Positions 29,860-37,992 of a stretch of DNA of 64,000 nucleotides are shown here, in pieces (position 1 is the first letter of the stretch; every line of letters starts with the position of its first letter). The notes below the pieces were generated by a model. The model was given only the letters and a program-made list of their open reading frames with translations. It was not told the origin of the DNA and did not search any database. The stretch covers positions 172,357 through 236,356 of the forward strand of contig NZ_JAEEGA010000002.1 of the NCBI RefSeq assembly GCF_017829975.1. The letters are read 5' to 3'. A program made the position numbers and the translations under genes. Origin of the DNA: Vagococcus allomyrinae. GTDB lineage: Bacteria > Bacillota > Bacilli > Lactobacillales > Vagococcaceae.

Positions 29860-30822
29860 TTAATATCGCAATAATTGTCCTGGGTAAATTAAATGAGGGT
29901 TAGCCAGTTGATTAAGCCTAGCCATTTCCTGCCAGCTAACGCCTAACTTCTGAGCAATTCCTGATAAGGTCTCTCCTTGGCTTACCTGATATTGGCGAAG
30001 TTCCTTTTTTACGATGACTCGCCCGTTAACCCATCCCATCCCGTCATCAAGTAAATAAGGATTAGCTGCATTCTTAACAACACGGGTAATGGTTCCTTGA
30101 GTTCTAAGAGGTCTTAATTGAACCGTAGAAGTTGAGCTAACAAAGATTCCATTAATCGTCACTTGGTCTCCTATTTGATAACCTGATGAAGATAGTGACT
30201 CCGTCTCCGTAAAAAATGCCGAAGTTTTTCGGACTAGACGTGATAAATCCAAAGGACCAGGATAGCCTGGTAAACGACCATTACTGGTATATTGGTGTAA
30301 ATCATAGTTAGCTGTTGCTGTGGGAGTAACCCCACGATAGCTTCCATCGTTTTGCCCGTAGGTAGGTAACCAGAGGGCGTCATAAGCCTGAACACTTTCT
30401 GAAGTAAAGCCAAACTCACGATAGCGATGATTGGCAATATAAGCCCCAACTTTTTTTGCCCCTAATTCCTTTAAACGCCGTCTGAATAGCTCACAGCCTT
30501 TTACCATATTCCCCATTGAGCCTTCCTCAATATCCAACCACCAAAAACTTGGTTGAAAACCAACAGCCCGTCGATAAAAATCCTCAGCCTCTTTTTCCAT
30601 ATCCGCCCCATTAATCCCTCGTACCCAAGCATAAACATTAACCGGCACATTTAAATTTTTAAATGATGTCAGATGAGTTTGAAAGTGCTTATCCTGATAC
30701 AAACTACCATATTGGACCCGAATGATCACCCAATCAATCGCTTGAGCTAACTGAGGGTAGTTCAGCTGACTTGGCAGTTGATGTTCACTTATATCCAAAA
30801 TGACTGGCCTTGGTCGAGTCAT
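29860..30822 (-). CDS. GH25 muramidase (endolysin) with C-terminal LysM
   Basis: About 320 residues from the ATG at 30822 (AGAGGAA upstream; ATGA overlap with the holin stop). The GH25 domain (1-195) has the family signatures VILDISEHQ (catalytic Asp), WWLDIEEGSM (the D-x-E catalytic pair) and ANYDLHQYTSNGRLPGY near its end. A small SH3-like segment follows (about 205-270: YQIGDQVTINGIFVSS ... GWVNGRVIV), then one LysM (YQVSQGETLSGIAQKLGVSWQEMARLN ... YPGQLLRY). There is no signal peptide, so release through the adjacent holin is expected. It cleaves the peptidoglycan glycan backbone. Confidence 0.9.
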   Translation of the reverse strand: MTRPRPVILDISEHQLPSQLNYPQLAQAIDWVIIRVQYGSLYQDKHFQTHLTSFKNLNVPVNVYAWVRGINGADMEKEAEDFYRRAVGFQPSFWWLDIEEGSMGNMVKGCELFRRRLKELGAKKVGAYIANHRYREFGFTSESVQAYDALWLPTYGQNDGSYRGVTPTATANYDLHQYTSNGRLPGYPGPLDLSRLVRKTSAFFTETESLSSSGYQIGDQVTINGIFVSSTSTVQLRPLRTQGTITRVVKNAANPYLLDDGMGWVNGRVIVKKELRQYQVSQGETLSGIAQKLGVSWQEMARLNQLANPHLIYPGQLLRY

Positions 30823-31103
30823 AAAAGTTCCTCTGGCACTTGCCACACAGCTTTCATCACATCAAAACCACCGGCTGCCATTAAGCCTGCAATTACACCA
30901 TTCAAACAAGTTAAGATGATGGCTTCTTGATAAATCAAGGCAATCACTAATCCTAAAACTAAGCCGATAACGCTAGCAACTAATGGTAGCCACTTTCTGT
31001 CAATCCATTCCCCCAGCTTAACGCCTTCGACAACCAATGCAATCAATACTGCTAAGGCCACTAAATAGCTATTATTAACTTCTGTCAGCCACTGGACAAT
31101 CAT
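30819..31103 (-). CDS. Holin-like protein
   Basis: 94 residues with three predicted membrane helices (YLVALAVLIALVVEGV, LPLVASVIGLVLGLVIALIY, ILTCLNGVIAGLMAAGGFDV). This resembles the A118-type phage holin plan (RKWLPLVA ... G.VIAGLMA.G..D..K). Its stop overlaps the start of the muramidase gene, the classic holin-endolysin pair. The start overlaps the preceding gene by 29 bases. Confidence 0.8.
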   Translation of the reverse strand: MIVQWLTEVNNSYLVALAVLIALVVEGVKLGEWIDRKWLPLVASVIGLVLGLVIALIYQEAIILTCLNGVIAGLMAAGGFDVMKAVWQVPEELL

Positions 31104-31368
31104 GATACCCCTCCTTTGCTTTCAGATGATCATACACGCTCATACTCTTTTCCAATTGCTCCGTCTTGTCCTTTAACTGTCGATACTCTCCGATTAAATA
31201 CTCTTCAAGCTGACTAATCTCAATGCGTAATTTATCCAAAGCTTCAATCAAAGGCGCTGTAATCTGAAAACGAACCATGTGATAAAACTTCATCATAGCG
31301 CCAACCACTAGGGAGATCATCCCAAAAAGAGCTGCCAACTCTGGAAGCGTCATGCCTAAAAATCTCAT
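31075..31368 (-). CDS. Small membrane coiled-coil protein next to the holin (XhlA-like by position)
   Basis: About 97 residues from the ATG at 31368 (AAAGGA ten bases upstream). One N-terminal membrane helix (LPELAALFGMISLVVGAMM) is followed by a charged coiled coil (ALDKLRIEISQLEEYLIGEYRQLKDKTEQLEKS). Proteins of this shape often lie beside holins in phage lysis cassettes, as XhlA does. It could modulate the holin. No family is recognised with certainty. Confidence 0.55.
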   Translation of the reverse strand: MRFLGMTLPELAALFGMISLVVGAMMKFYHMVRFQITAPLIEALDKLRIEISQLEEYLIGEYRQLKDKTEQLEKSMSVYDHLKAKEGYHDCPVADRS

Positions 31369-31436
31369 GTGAATCATTCCTTTCTTAATCAATCTATAGG
31401 GTGGTAACCACCCTATAGATCAAACTAAAATACGCT

Positions 31437-31679
31437 CTAAGCTAATAGGTCAATTCTTTTGGTTTCAATTAGCTGAGCACCTTTTGTTTCGGTATACAAC
31501 TGGATGTCTTTTTCCTGATTATAAAACAACTCAAGCTTGCTAAAATCCGCCATCCATTCCCGTAACTTCTCCTTATCACCAATAAAGCCTTCATCAAAAT
31601 ACTTAGGACTCAAAGTACTTTGACTGCCATCAGCATTATAATAAGCTAATTGGAGACGTCTTGATAACACTTCTTCCAT
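31437..31679 (-). CDS. DUF2922 family small protein (first of the operon)
   Basis: 80 residues from the ATG at 31679 (AAGGGTG upstream). It fits DUF2922: RRLQLAYYNADGSQSTL strands, a helix LREWMADFSKLELFYNQ, and a final KGAQLIETKRIDLL strand. The longer frame starting at 31754 overlaps the upstream gene and is rejected. Paired with the DUF1659-like gene immediately upstream. Confidence 0.65.
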   Translation of the reverse strand: MEEVLSRRLQLAYYNADGSQSTLSPKYFDEGFIGDKEKLREWMADFSKLELFYNQEKDIQLYTETKGAQLIETKRIDLLA

Positions 31680-31695
31680 AAGGCTTTCACCCTTT

Positions 31696-31908
31696 CTACG
31701 CCATTTGATGGCGTGTGCGTTTAACCGTGACCACTTCTTCCAACTTGACGTCATCTTTAGGAATCAGTTTTACAAATAGATTCCCCAGTGCCACCATCGT
31801 ATCTGACTCGACTGTTTCCTTCAGATTAGGCAGCTGCTGTTTGCTTTTTTTACCAATTGAGGTATACCCAATTTCTGCAGCATGACTCAAAAATGCGGTT
31901 TGTGCCAT
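31696..31908 (-). CDS. DUF1659 family small protein (first of the operon)
   Basis: About 70 residues: AQTAFLSHAAEIGYTSIGKKSKQQL, then NLKETVESDTMVALGNLFVKLIP, a strand pair followed by a helix as in DUF1659. First gene of the minus-strand operon that continues through DUF2922, coiled-coil, holin, muramidase, XRE and the second DUF pair. AAAGGGG precedes the ATG at 31908; a GTG three codons upstream is also in frame. Confidence 0.6.
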   Translation of the reverse strand: MAQTAFLSHAAEIGYTSIGKKSKQQLPNLKETVESDTMVALGNLFVKLIPKDDVKLEEVVTVKRTRHQMA

Positions 31909-32019
31909 ATTGTTCACCCCTTTCTGCTCCTATTTCCAGCGACAGTTGACTTTTGCGACTTACCAATAAGAACCAGATCTGATCTTGCCACTAGCATAAA
32001 GGATTATTTTTTATTTTTC

Positions 32020-32167
32020 AAAGGGGCTAACTGACCCGTTTTTCCCGCTATTTTGGAGTAAGTGCGTCTAATTTCAATTTAAGAACGTTGTTATCTCGCG
32101 AAAATAGCGTCTATACGTAATTTTTCTGAGAATTTACATGAGCAAAAAGGGTCAGTTAGGCCCTTTT
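32020..32167. promoter_or_regulatory. Nested inverted repeat in the divergent promoter region
   Basis: Outer arms AAAGGGGCTAACTGACCC (32020-32037) and its reverse complement at 32149-32166 differ at one position. Inner arms CGCTATTTT (32046-32054) and AAAATAGCG (32101-32109) match exactly. The pair encloses about 45 bases and sits between the ComK-like gene and the lysis operon. It could fold as a cruciform, be a double operator, or form a long RNA hairpin. Confidence 0.7.
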
Positions 32168-32181
32168 ACAAAAAAATAAAA

Positions 32182-32201
32182 ATATGTTAAAAATAACATA
32201 T
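32182..32201. promoter_or_regulatory. Perfect palindrome upstream of the ComK-like gene
   Basis: ATATGTTA-AAAA-TAACATAT, an eight-base inverted repeat with a four-A centre, 48 bases before the ATG at 32249. AT-rich palindromes of this kind are typical operators; the A/T tracts could suit a ComK-like minor-groove binder, which is inference only. Confidence 0.5.
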
Positions 32202-32248
32202 ACCTATATTTTGATGCCTTCTTTGAATTAAACGAAGGAGGAACTAAA

Positions 32249-33076
32249 ATGAAAGATCGATGGAAAGATCGATGGTTAATCGATAAGTTGAGTTGGCAGC
32301 TTGGTGTTGTTAGAGAAGAGTGTGTGGAAGATTATTTAGACGTGGTTGATGTGATGAAAGATGAGCAAGTGACAAAAGAGACGATCGCGATGATGACGGG
32401 CATTGGCCCATCGGGAAAGGAGGAAACCTTACTATTTGATCGCTCTGGGTGTCTTGGTAAATCAACCCAAACACCTCTTCAGTTACTCGATCAATTTTTA
32501 TTAATCCATCAGGGATTTGACCAGGAAAAATGGCGTCAATCACTTAATTTCTTTTTCCGAAAATCGCCAAAACATGCCGCTTATGTAACACCAGATGTTT
32601 GCTTTTCGCGAGTGACGGATACCACATGGGTAAATCTTAGCGCAATCGTCAAGTATCATTCCTCAAAGGTTGAGGGCTTTGAAACCAGTCATACGATTAT
32701 TGACTTTTTCTTTGGCGGTTCTTTCGAACTGCCAAAAGGGATTAAGAGCGTTCGCCAAACCTTATGGACAGATACCCATGAATTTTGGTCAATTCAAGTA
32801 TCCCAGATTTTTGGGGCGAAACCTCAGTTAGCAGCCAAAGGATTAGCGAACCCAACCAACCCATTGATGACAAACAAGTTCGAACAGGCGGGAATAGTCC
32901 CTCTTATCATCTGCCCGAAACAGTTCATCTATGCCATGCAGATTTTCACCGATCTGCTGCCACTCTATTATGAACATGTGCTCCGGCCGGTGGACATCGA
33001 CTTACTTCCCCCCTCCAAACGTCGATTATTCTGGCAGATAGTAAAATGGAAAGAAGGTCTTCACCATGACGAATAG
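32249..33076 (+). CDS. ComK-like competence regulator (distant)
   Basis: 275 residues, AAGGAGG ribosome site. By eye it follows the ComK plan: LLFDRSGCLGKST resembles ComK's DRSxxxxGSS; a central DTTWVNLSAIVKYH resembles the WISHVHVKEF strand; and FFGGSFELPKGIKSVRQTLW resembles ComK's TFSNGKTMELPISYNSFENQVYRT. It has extra residues at both ends compared with the ~190-residue Bacillus protein. ComK binds paired AT-boxes and activates transcription. It is divergent from the DUF1659/holin/muramidase operon across palindromic DNA, so control of that operon is plausible. The assignment is a pattern match, not a search result. Confidence 0.55.
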   Translation: MKDRWKDRWLIDKLSWQLGVVREECVEDYLDVVDVMKDEQVTKETIAMMTGIGPSGKEETLLFDRSGCLGKSTQTPLQLLDQFLLIHQGFDQEKWRQSLNFFFRKSPKHAAYVTPDVCFSRVTDTTWVNLSAIVKYHSSKVEGFETSHTIIDFFFGGSFELPKGIKSVRQTLWTDTHEFWSIQVSQIFGAKPQLAAKGLANPTNPLMTNKFEQAGIVPLIICPKQFIYAMQIFTDLLPLYYEHVLRPVDIDLLPPSKRRLFWQIVKWKEGLHHDE

Positions 33077-33320
33077 TAAAAAAATAGTCCTAACTTTTAG
33101 AAATCAACACGGACACCATTTCAAAACCAGTGTCTCTCGTTTCGTTAGTGGTCTTGACCCAGTAGCCTTTTTTGAGGAGTTAAGTGATATACCAATGGTA
33201 AATTTCCAACATTCTCAACTGACCTCAAAAGAGCTAAGCGCTGGATACTGTGCCAAAGCCAGTTACGTGACAACAACTAAAACAAAGTTAATAGAAAACA
33301 TTCGTGAAAAGAAGGGATAA
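33066..33320 (+). CDS. Small DUF2922-like protein coupled to the ComK-like gene
   Basis: 84 residues overlapping the end of the ComK-like gene by 11 bases. It looks like a divergent DUF2922: strands KKIVLTFRNQHGHHFKTSV, a helix DPVAFFEELSDIPMVNF, and a C-terminal strand CAKASYVTTTKTKLI. This puts a third member of the family on the other side of the divergent promoter, tying the two transcripts together. Confidence 0.45.
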   Translation: MTNSKKIVLTFRNQHGHHFKTSVSRFVSGLDPVAFFEELSDIPMVNFQHSQLTSKELSAGYCAKASYVTTTKTKLIENIREKKG

Positions 33321-33404
33321 CTATCAGACAAACAGCCATTTAGAAGGCATCAAAATAACTTGCTTCCTTTTCTCTAAAAAAACAACTCATGAATGTTTAT
33401 CGAA

Positions 33405-35085
33405 AAAAATGTAGCTCAACAGTTGACACTTTCCAACCTTCAGAACAGCTAATAAATACAGCTAGAAACATGATCATTCTAAAGATTAGCGCGATTTGCA
33501 GACCGGCAAACCAACGTCAACTGATTCCGGATTTGATCCGCAATTTGACTCTTTGGAAAATAACAGTGATTCCATAAGGTAACGAATAAATTAGTTCAAG
33601 GTACTCTAGTTCAACCTTCTAATTCTCGATATAACAGCCCAGATAAACTTTTCAAGAAAAATGTATGGCAACGGTTGACACTTTTCAACTTTCTAAAGCA
33701 ACTAACAAAAACAATGAGAAACACGATCATACTAACGGTTAGCACGATTTGCAGACCGACGAACCAACGTCAACTGATTACGGATTTAATCCGCAATTTG
33801 ACTCTTTGGAAAATAACAGTGATCTCATTAGTTAACTAATAAATTAATTCAAGGTATTCTAGTCCAATCATCTGTTTCTCGATATAACAGTTCAACTAAA
33901 CTTTTCTAAAAATTTGTATGGCAACAGTTGACACTTTTCAACCTTCTAAAGAAGCTAATAGAAACAATGAGAAACACGATCATACTAACGGTTAGCACGA
34001 TTTACAGACTGACAAACTAACGTCAACTGATTACGGATTTGATCCGCAATTTGACTCTTTGGGAAATAACAACAATCGGATTTATTAACAAATAAATTCA
34101 TTCAAAACACACTAGTTCATTCACTCAATTGTTGATATAACAGTTCAGTTAAACTTTTCCAACATTTTGTATTGCTACAGTTGACACTTTTCAAACGTCT
34201 AAAACGGCCAGTAAAAATACTCAAAAATATGATTATGTTAACGATCATAGCGATTTTCAAACGGACGAATCAATGTCAACTGATTACGGATTTGATCTGC
34301 AATTTGACCTATTAAAAAATAACAACAAACTCTTTTGTTAACAAATAGATTGATTCAAGATCTTCTAGTTCAATCACTCAAACGCTTAATATAACAGCTC
34401 AATTAGACTTTTCCAACATTTTGTATTGCTACAGTTGACACTTTTCAAACTTCTAAAGCAGCCAGTAAAAGCAATTAAAAACACGATTATATTAACGGTT
34501 ATAGCGATTTTCAAACGGACGAATCAACGTCAACTGATTACGGATTTGATCTGCAATTTGACCTATTAAAAAATAACGACAAACTCTTTTGTTAACGAAT
34601 AGATTGATTCAAGATCTTCTAGTTCAATCACTCAAACGTTCGATATAACAGCTCAATTAGATTTTTCCAACATTTTGTTTTGCTACAGTTGACACATTTC
34701 AAACTTCTAAAGCAGCCAGTAAAAGTAATTAAAAACACGATTATGTTAACGATTATAGCGATTTCCAGACTGACGAACCAACGTCAACTGATTACGGATT
34801 TGATCCGCAATTTGACTCTTTATAAAATAACAGTGATCCCATTAGTTAACGAATAATATTGATTCAAACCACTCTAGTTCAATATTCTATTTCTCGATAT
34901 AACAATTCAACTATACTTTTTCAAAAAATGTATGGCAACAGTTTACACTCTTCAAGCTTCAGAAACAGCTAATAAAAACAACTGAAAACACGATCACACT
35001 AACGATTATTACGATTTCCAGACCACCGAATCAACGCCAACTAATTCCGGATTTGATCCACAAATCGATAGTTTTAAAAATAACA
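33405..35085. repeat. Array of seven ~253-bp non-coding tandem repeats
   Basis: Anchor octamers CAGTTGAC (or one-base variants) fall at 33420, 33672, 33925, 34178, 34432, 34686 and 34939, so the period is 252-254. In each unit, about 96 bases later, comes GTCAACTGATTACGG, then a hairpin CGGAT-TTG-ATCCG and AATTTGAC. CAGTTGAC and GTCAACTG are reverse complements, so each unit also holds an 8-bp long-range stem. Units 4 and 5 are nearly identical, 2 and 3 are close, and 1 and 7 are the most worn, as expected for unequal crossing-over. In units 4 and 5, ATCCG is ATCTG, which keeps a G-U pair in the plus-strand RNA. No frame is open across units. No ordinary feature explains it. Confidence 0.9.
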
Positions 35086-35143
35086 CTCTACCACTTATCA
35101 CTTCCTCTAACCTTCCAAACTCATTATCCCCATATGCAAACAA

Positions 35144-35171
35144 ACCAACTCTTCACTAAACAAGAGTTGGT
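35144..35171 (-). terminator. Terminator of the malY/MFS operon
   Basis: ACCAACTCTT/AAGAGTTGGT stem with an eight-base loop, about 110 bases past the stop at 35285, followed on the minus strand by a short interrupted T-run. Confidence 0.6.
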
Positions 35172-35284
35172 CTGTTATAGAACTAGCCAAGGAGCAGTTT
35201 AAGAGTTGACCTTTTTCTGGCGCTCCCCTTAAAAGGACCAAGCCCTCCTTTGCTAGACACTATCCAGTTATTTCCACTTAAACC

Positions 35285-36490
35285 TTACTCAATGCCTTCA
35301 GCCCTTGCCAGCTCACTCAAACAAGTGATAATCGCCTTCACCCCTGCTTTTAAGGTCTCCCGAGGGCAACCGATATTGACTCTAAAGAATAAGCCCTCTT
35401 CCTCGAAAAAGTCGTCTCCTGACTGAATCGCTACACCACTTTCCACCATCTTGGCTCGTAGTTCTTTCCCGGTCAAGTTTATAGATGACAACTCAATCCA
35501 CGCAAGGTAGGTCGCTTCTAGTTTTGTCACTGCCACAAAGCTAAAGGGCTCCAGTTCTTCTACCAAATATTCATAATTACTAAAAAGATACTCGTTTAAG
35601 GTGTCCACATAGTCTTCACCATGTTCATAAGCCTTGGCTAAGGCCAGATAAGCAAAACTGTTTAACAAATCACCTGTGTGACTGTAGGCTTTGACTTGGT
35701 CAATTTTCTTAACAAAGTCCTGATTGTCGGTGATATAGTAAGAAGCTTGTAAGCCCGCCATGTTAAAGGTTTTAGTCGGTGCGCTCAACATTACCACCTG
35801 ATCATATGCTAGAGCTCGCGTCACTTTCATCAACGGAGTAAAGATTTGCCCCGGCATGATCAAATCAGAATGGATTTCATCTGACACGATTGGAATACCG
35901 TATCGCTGACAAATCGTGACTAGTTTAACAAGTTCTTCTTCGGTCCAGACTCGCCCTGTTGGGTTGTGTGGATTGCAGAGAATAAAAAGCTTGATCTGAT
36001 TGTCTTTAATCAATTGTTCAAAAGCACTAAAATCAATCTCATAATGCCCTTGTTCCTTCAACAGTCTGGCCCGAACAATTTCTCTCTTCGCAAAGAGAGG
36101 TTCTTTTTCCAACGGGCCATAGGTCGGGTTAAACAACAGGACTTGATCCCCCTCCTCTGTTAAGGCTCGCACCACATTGTTTAACGAGACCAGGACATTT
36201 GGGGTGAAAAAGACGCTGTCCTTCTGATAGGTGATCTTGTTACGCCGTTGATGCCAGTCAATGACCGCGTCTTTATAGGGAAAACCATAAAACCCGTAGC
36301 CAAAAATACCGTGTTTGGCCCGCTCAATCACTGCGTCTACTACTTCTCTTGGCGGTCTAAAATCCGTGTCGGCCACCCACATCGGAATTAAGTCACTGTC
36401 ACCATATAAAAACTCCAAGCCGTCCCATTTCCCAGCAATCGTCCCTCTGCGATCAATTACTTGATCAAAATACTCACCATTATACGTCAT
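35285..36490 (-). CDS. MalY/PatB-type PLP aminotransferase (cystathionine beta-lyase-like)
   Basis: 401 residues, fold-type I PLP enzyme. It begins with the MalY/PatB pattern FDQVIDRRGTIAGKWDG ... DLIPMWVADTDFRPP. It has NPTYGPLEK, LCNPHNPTGRVWT, the VSDEIHSDLIMPG aspartate that contacts the cofactor, and the LSAPTKTFNMAGLQ lysine that forms the Schiff base. The C-terminus carries FFRVNIGCPRETL, with the carboxylate-binding Arg. Likely a beta C-S lyase acting on cystathionine or cysteine conjugates. It lies 14 bases after the MFS gene, in the same operon, so a sulfur amino acid or peptide substrate may be imported by that partner. Confidence 0.92.
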   Translation of the reverse strand: MTYNGEYFDQVIDRRGTIAGKWDGLEFLYGDSDLIPMWVADTDFRPPREVVDAVIERAKHGIFGYGFYGFPYKDAVIDWHQRRNKITYQKDSVFFTPNVLVSLNNVVRALTEEGDQVLLFNPTYGPLEKEPLFAKREIVRARLLKEQGHYEIDFSAFEQLIKDNQIKLFILCNPHNPTGRVWTEEELVKLVTICQRYGIPIVSDEIHSDLIMPGQIFTPLMKVTRALAYDQVVMLSAPTKTFNMAGLQASYYITDNQDFVKKIDQVKAYSHTGDLLNSFAYLALAKAYEHGEDYVDTLNEYLFSNYEYLVEELEPFSFVAVTKLEATYLAWIELSSINLTGKELRAKMVESGVAIQSGDDFFEEEGLFFRVNIGCPRETLKAGVKAIITCLSELARAEGIE

Positions 36491-36504
36491 TTTGTTACTC
36501 CTTT

Positions 36505-37692
36505 CTAAACGATCTTGCCAACTAATTTTTTCTCACCATCGGTCACTAAAATTAACGTCGCAATTCCCAAAGCAAAACTTAAGGCCACCATAAAAGAGGC
36601 CGTTGCCAGATTGTCTGAAAACAAGCCTGCTATCCCATTCATCAGCATCGGCGCAAAAGCAAAGCCGAGACTGGTCAAGGCGGAAAACAAACTCATGCCC
36701 ATCGGGACTGAGGTGGATTTCAGCAATGACGTGATCAAATACAACAAGCGGGTCATGACCGTGCCATAGCCCAAGCCAAAAATGAAAGAACCTCCGACTA
36801 AGCCGACTTTTGCATGAAGGACGCCGATGATCAACAAGCCCCCCGCCATCAAGAGATAACTGATCCAAAGAGTATTCGATTTTAAGACTTTGACTACTTG
36901 GCTTGCCACAAAGCCTGCTAAAATAGTACCTAGGCTATTGACCGATAAAGCCAAACCAGAGACAGAGGAATCGCCAATGTCATTAATATCGGCATGTAAG
37001 GCCATATTATTGGACAAGACAGACGTCAACATGGTCAACGTGACAGCTAAGGTCAATAATAAGATCACGGTCAGACTTCCCACGGCAAATTTTTGCTCAT
37101 CCGACTCGACAGCCGTCCGCTCTCCTTCTTTGGCTGTTTTCAACACGGGGTCATTAGGCAGTAAAAACAACCCTAAGACAAACGCAATAATCGCTATCAC
37201 AAAAATCGCGTAGTTGTATTGCCAGCCATAAACAGCTAAAACACCGCCGATAAAGGTCATTAACATCGTACCCAACCCTTGATAGCCGGTCTTCTTCCCT
37301 AACATGGAGGTCCGAGCTTCTCCCTCAAAATAACGAGCAATTAAGGCGGGAATCGTGGCGGTCATCAAACCACTTCCACCACCAAGAAAGACAGAAACTA
37401 TTAACAAAAAGGTAAAATTTGACTGAACAATTAACGGCAAACAGCCTAACCCTAGAAAGGCGGCCCCGGTTAAGACGACGGTCTTTTGGCTGACTAAAGA
37501 TTGTAATTTCCCTGCCGCAAGTGAGGCTAAAAAACTCAACAAGGCCGCAATCGAAATAATCAATTGTAGCTGAGATCGGCCGACTTCTGGGAAGGCATTG
37601 CCGATTTTAGCCAATGCTGGTGTAATTCCAGTGGCGATATTTGCCACAAAGATCAAGATGATTAAACCCAGTTGTAACTTCTTTTTTTCCAC
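36505..37692 (-). CDS. MFS transporter (CynX-like)
   Basis: About 395 residues with twelve predicted membrane helices in two halves joined by the hydrophilic KTAKEGERTAVESDEQK loop near residue 195. The N-terminus (LILIFVANIATGITPALAKIG) and the SGLMTATIPALIARYFEGEARTSMLGKKTGYQGLG segment are of the CynX/NimT-like MFS type. The start is taken as GTG at 37692, because AGAGGAG stands eight bases before it and almost touches the GTG three codons earlier. Operon with the aminotransferase; the substrate is unknown. Confidence 0.85.
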   Translation of the reverse strand: MEKKKLQLGLIILIFVANIATGITPALAKIGNAFPEVGRSQLQLIISIAALLSFLASLAAGKLQSLVSQKTVVLTGAAFLGLGCLPLIVQSNFTFLLIVSVFLGGGSGLMTATIPALIARYFEGEARTSMLGKKTGYQGLGTMLMTFIGGVLAVYGWQYNYAIFVIAIIAFVLGLFLLPNDPVLKTAKEGERTAVESDEQKFAVGSLTVILLLTLAVTLTMLTSVLSNNMALHADINDIGDSSVSGLALSVNSLGTILAGFVASQVVKVLKSNTLWISYLLMAGGLLIIGVLHAKVGLVGGSFIFGLGYGTVMTRLLYLITSLLKSTSVPMGMSLFSALTSLGFAFAPMLMNGIAGLFSDNLATASFMVALSFALGIATLILVTDGEKKLVGKIV

Positions 37693-37821
37693 AAGATGCA
37701 CTCCTCTTCTAAAAATGATTCAAACAAGTCTAGAATTTCTCCTGTGTTCAACTAGTTGCTAGCGAATTTAAAGCTAAATTACTTACCGACAGCATCAACA
37801 AGGAAAAGGCCTTATCCGTCA

Positions 37822-37907
37822 GATAGTGGGGAATTGAAAGGTCATCAGCTACTTTCGCGAAAAGTAACTAATGCCGCCATTCCCTTTCAGTCCCCCTATC
37901 TGGAAGT
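37822..37907. repeat. MITE-like imperfect palindrome
   Basis: CAGATAG(T)GGGGA...TGAAAGG on the left matches the reverse complement of CCTTTCAGTCCCCCTATCTG on the right, with an inner ACTTT-CGCG-AAAAGT hairpin. It has an ~85-base hairpin shape with no gene, upstream of the MFS gene. It may be a non-autonomous mobile hairpin or a leader structure. Confidence 0.5.
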
Positions 37908-37921
37908 CCTTCTACGACTCT

Positions 37922-37992
37922 CTAACCAACTATTGGCAAATCAAAAACGGCATCAGACTCACTGTCCAATGCCGTTTTACAATAGTTGTTAG
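37922..37992. terminator. Bidirectional terminator-like double stem
   Basis: CAACTATTG/CAATAGTTG outer stem and AAAACGGCAT/ATGCCGTTTT inner stem with a 15-base loop. It is usable in either direction. The remaining DNA to 38611 shows no convincing gene; a 68-codon frame there has no ribosome site. Confidence 0.6.

Noticed and set aside
28788-31908. Calling this region a complete prophage
   Set aside because: Only lysis-type and small accessory genes are present; no integrase, terminase, capsid or tail genes are nearby.
33405-35085. Reading the 253-bp array as a CRISPR or as protein repeats
   Set aside because: Units are far longer than CRISPR repeats, have no unique spacers of constant length and no cas genes, and stops occur in every frame.
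37756-37992. 78-codon plus-strand frame upstream of the MFS gene
   Set aside because: It lies over two hairpins and has no ribosome site.
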